Program-made: the position numbers and the translations under genes
Notes under the pieces: model-generated
The model's database searches: none
Told to the model about the DNA's origin: nothing
Seen by the model: the letters and a program-made list of their open reading frames with translations, nothing else
Assembly (NCBI GenBank): GCA_046756945.1
Contig: JBHHXI010000166.1
Span: forward strand, 1-5,394
DNA length: 5,394 bases
DNA from: JACZQZ01 sp046756945
GTDB lineage: Bacteria > Pseudomonadota > Alphaproteobacteria > Rhodospirillales > 2-02-FULL-58-16
Direction: 5' to 3'
Shown: one piece after another, positions 5,392 to 5,394 of the stretch
How positions within the stretch are numbered: the stretch's first letter is position 1
How the letters are laid out: each line of letters begins with the position of its first letter

Positions 5392-5394
5392 GGC

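Noticed and set aside
1..5394. CRISPR arrays, insertion sequences, integrase or transposase genes
   Set aside because: I found no regularly spaced repeats, terminal inverted repeats or recombinase motifs. The repeated segments seen are short identities between the paralogous ferredoxin genes.

Overview
The window holds the 3' part of a nitrate-reductase-type (nap) gene cluster, all on the + strand, followed by a valine tRNA gene. The DNA is very GC-rich, and the tRNA-Val(GAC) resembles those of Alphaproteobacteria. A respiratory, facultatively anaerobic proteobacterium, probably an alphaproteobacterium, is the most likely source. That placement is an inference, because no ribosomal or housekeeping marker is present.

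Layout: (1) bases 1-1640, the C-terminal two thirds of a divergent NapA-like molybdopterin oxidoreductase whose start lies upstream of the window; (2) a 60-base gap with a strong GC-only hairpin; (3) 1701-2273, a Tat-exported four-cluster ferredoxin of the NapG type; (4) 2295-3302, a four-helix membrane polyferredoxin of the NapH type; (5) 3302-3910, a second NapG-type Tat ferredoxin, overlapping napH by one base; (6) 3914-4537, an exported, C-terminally anchored beta-rich protein that loosely resembles the FixH/YtkA type; (7) 4545-5144, a soluble NapF-type four-cluster ferredoxin; (8) 5144-5227, a non-coding stretch with two hairpins; (9) 5228-5302, tRNA-Val with two unusual base pairs; (10) 5303-5394, non-coding, with a TTGACA hexamer near the edge.

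How the parts probably work together: NapH oxidises quinol in the membrane and passes electrons through its own Fe-S centres to one or both NapG-type periplasmic ferredoxins. These feed the periplasmic NapA-like enzyme, which reduces nitrate or a related oxyanion. NapF probably helps mature the NapA-like protein in the cytoplasm. The role of the FixH/YtkA-like protein is unknown. napB, napC and napD are not among the genes seen; they may lie upstream or be absent.

The unusual points are the order A-G-H-G'-X-F with two NapG paralogues flanking one NapH, the divergent and longer NapA, an unnamed operon member whose predicted mature N-terminus is His-His, and a NapF that keeps a twin-arginine start without a hydrophobic export segment.
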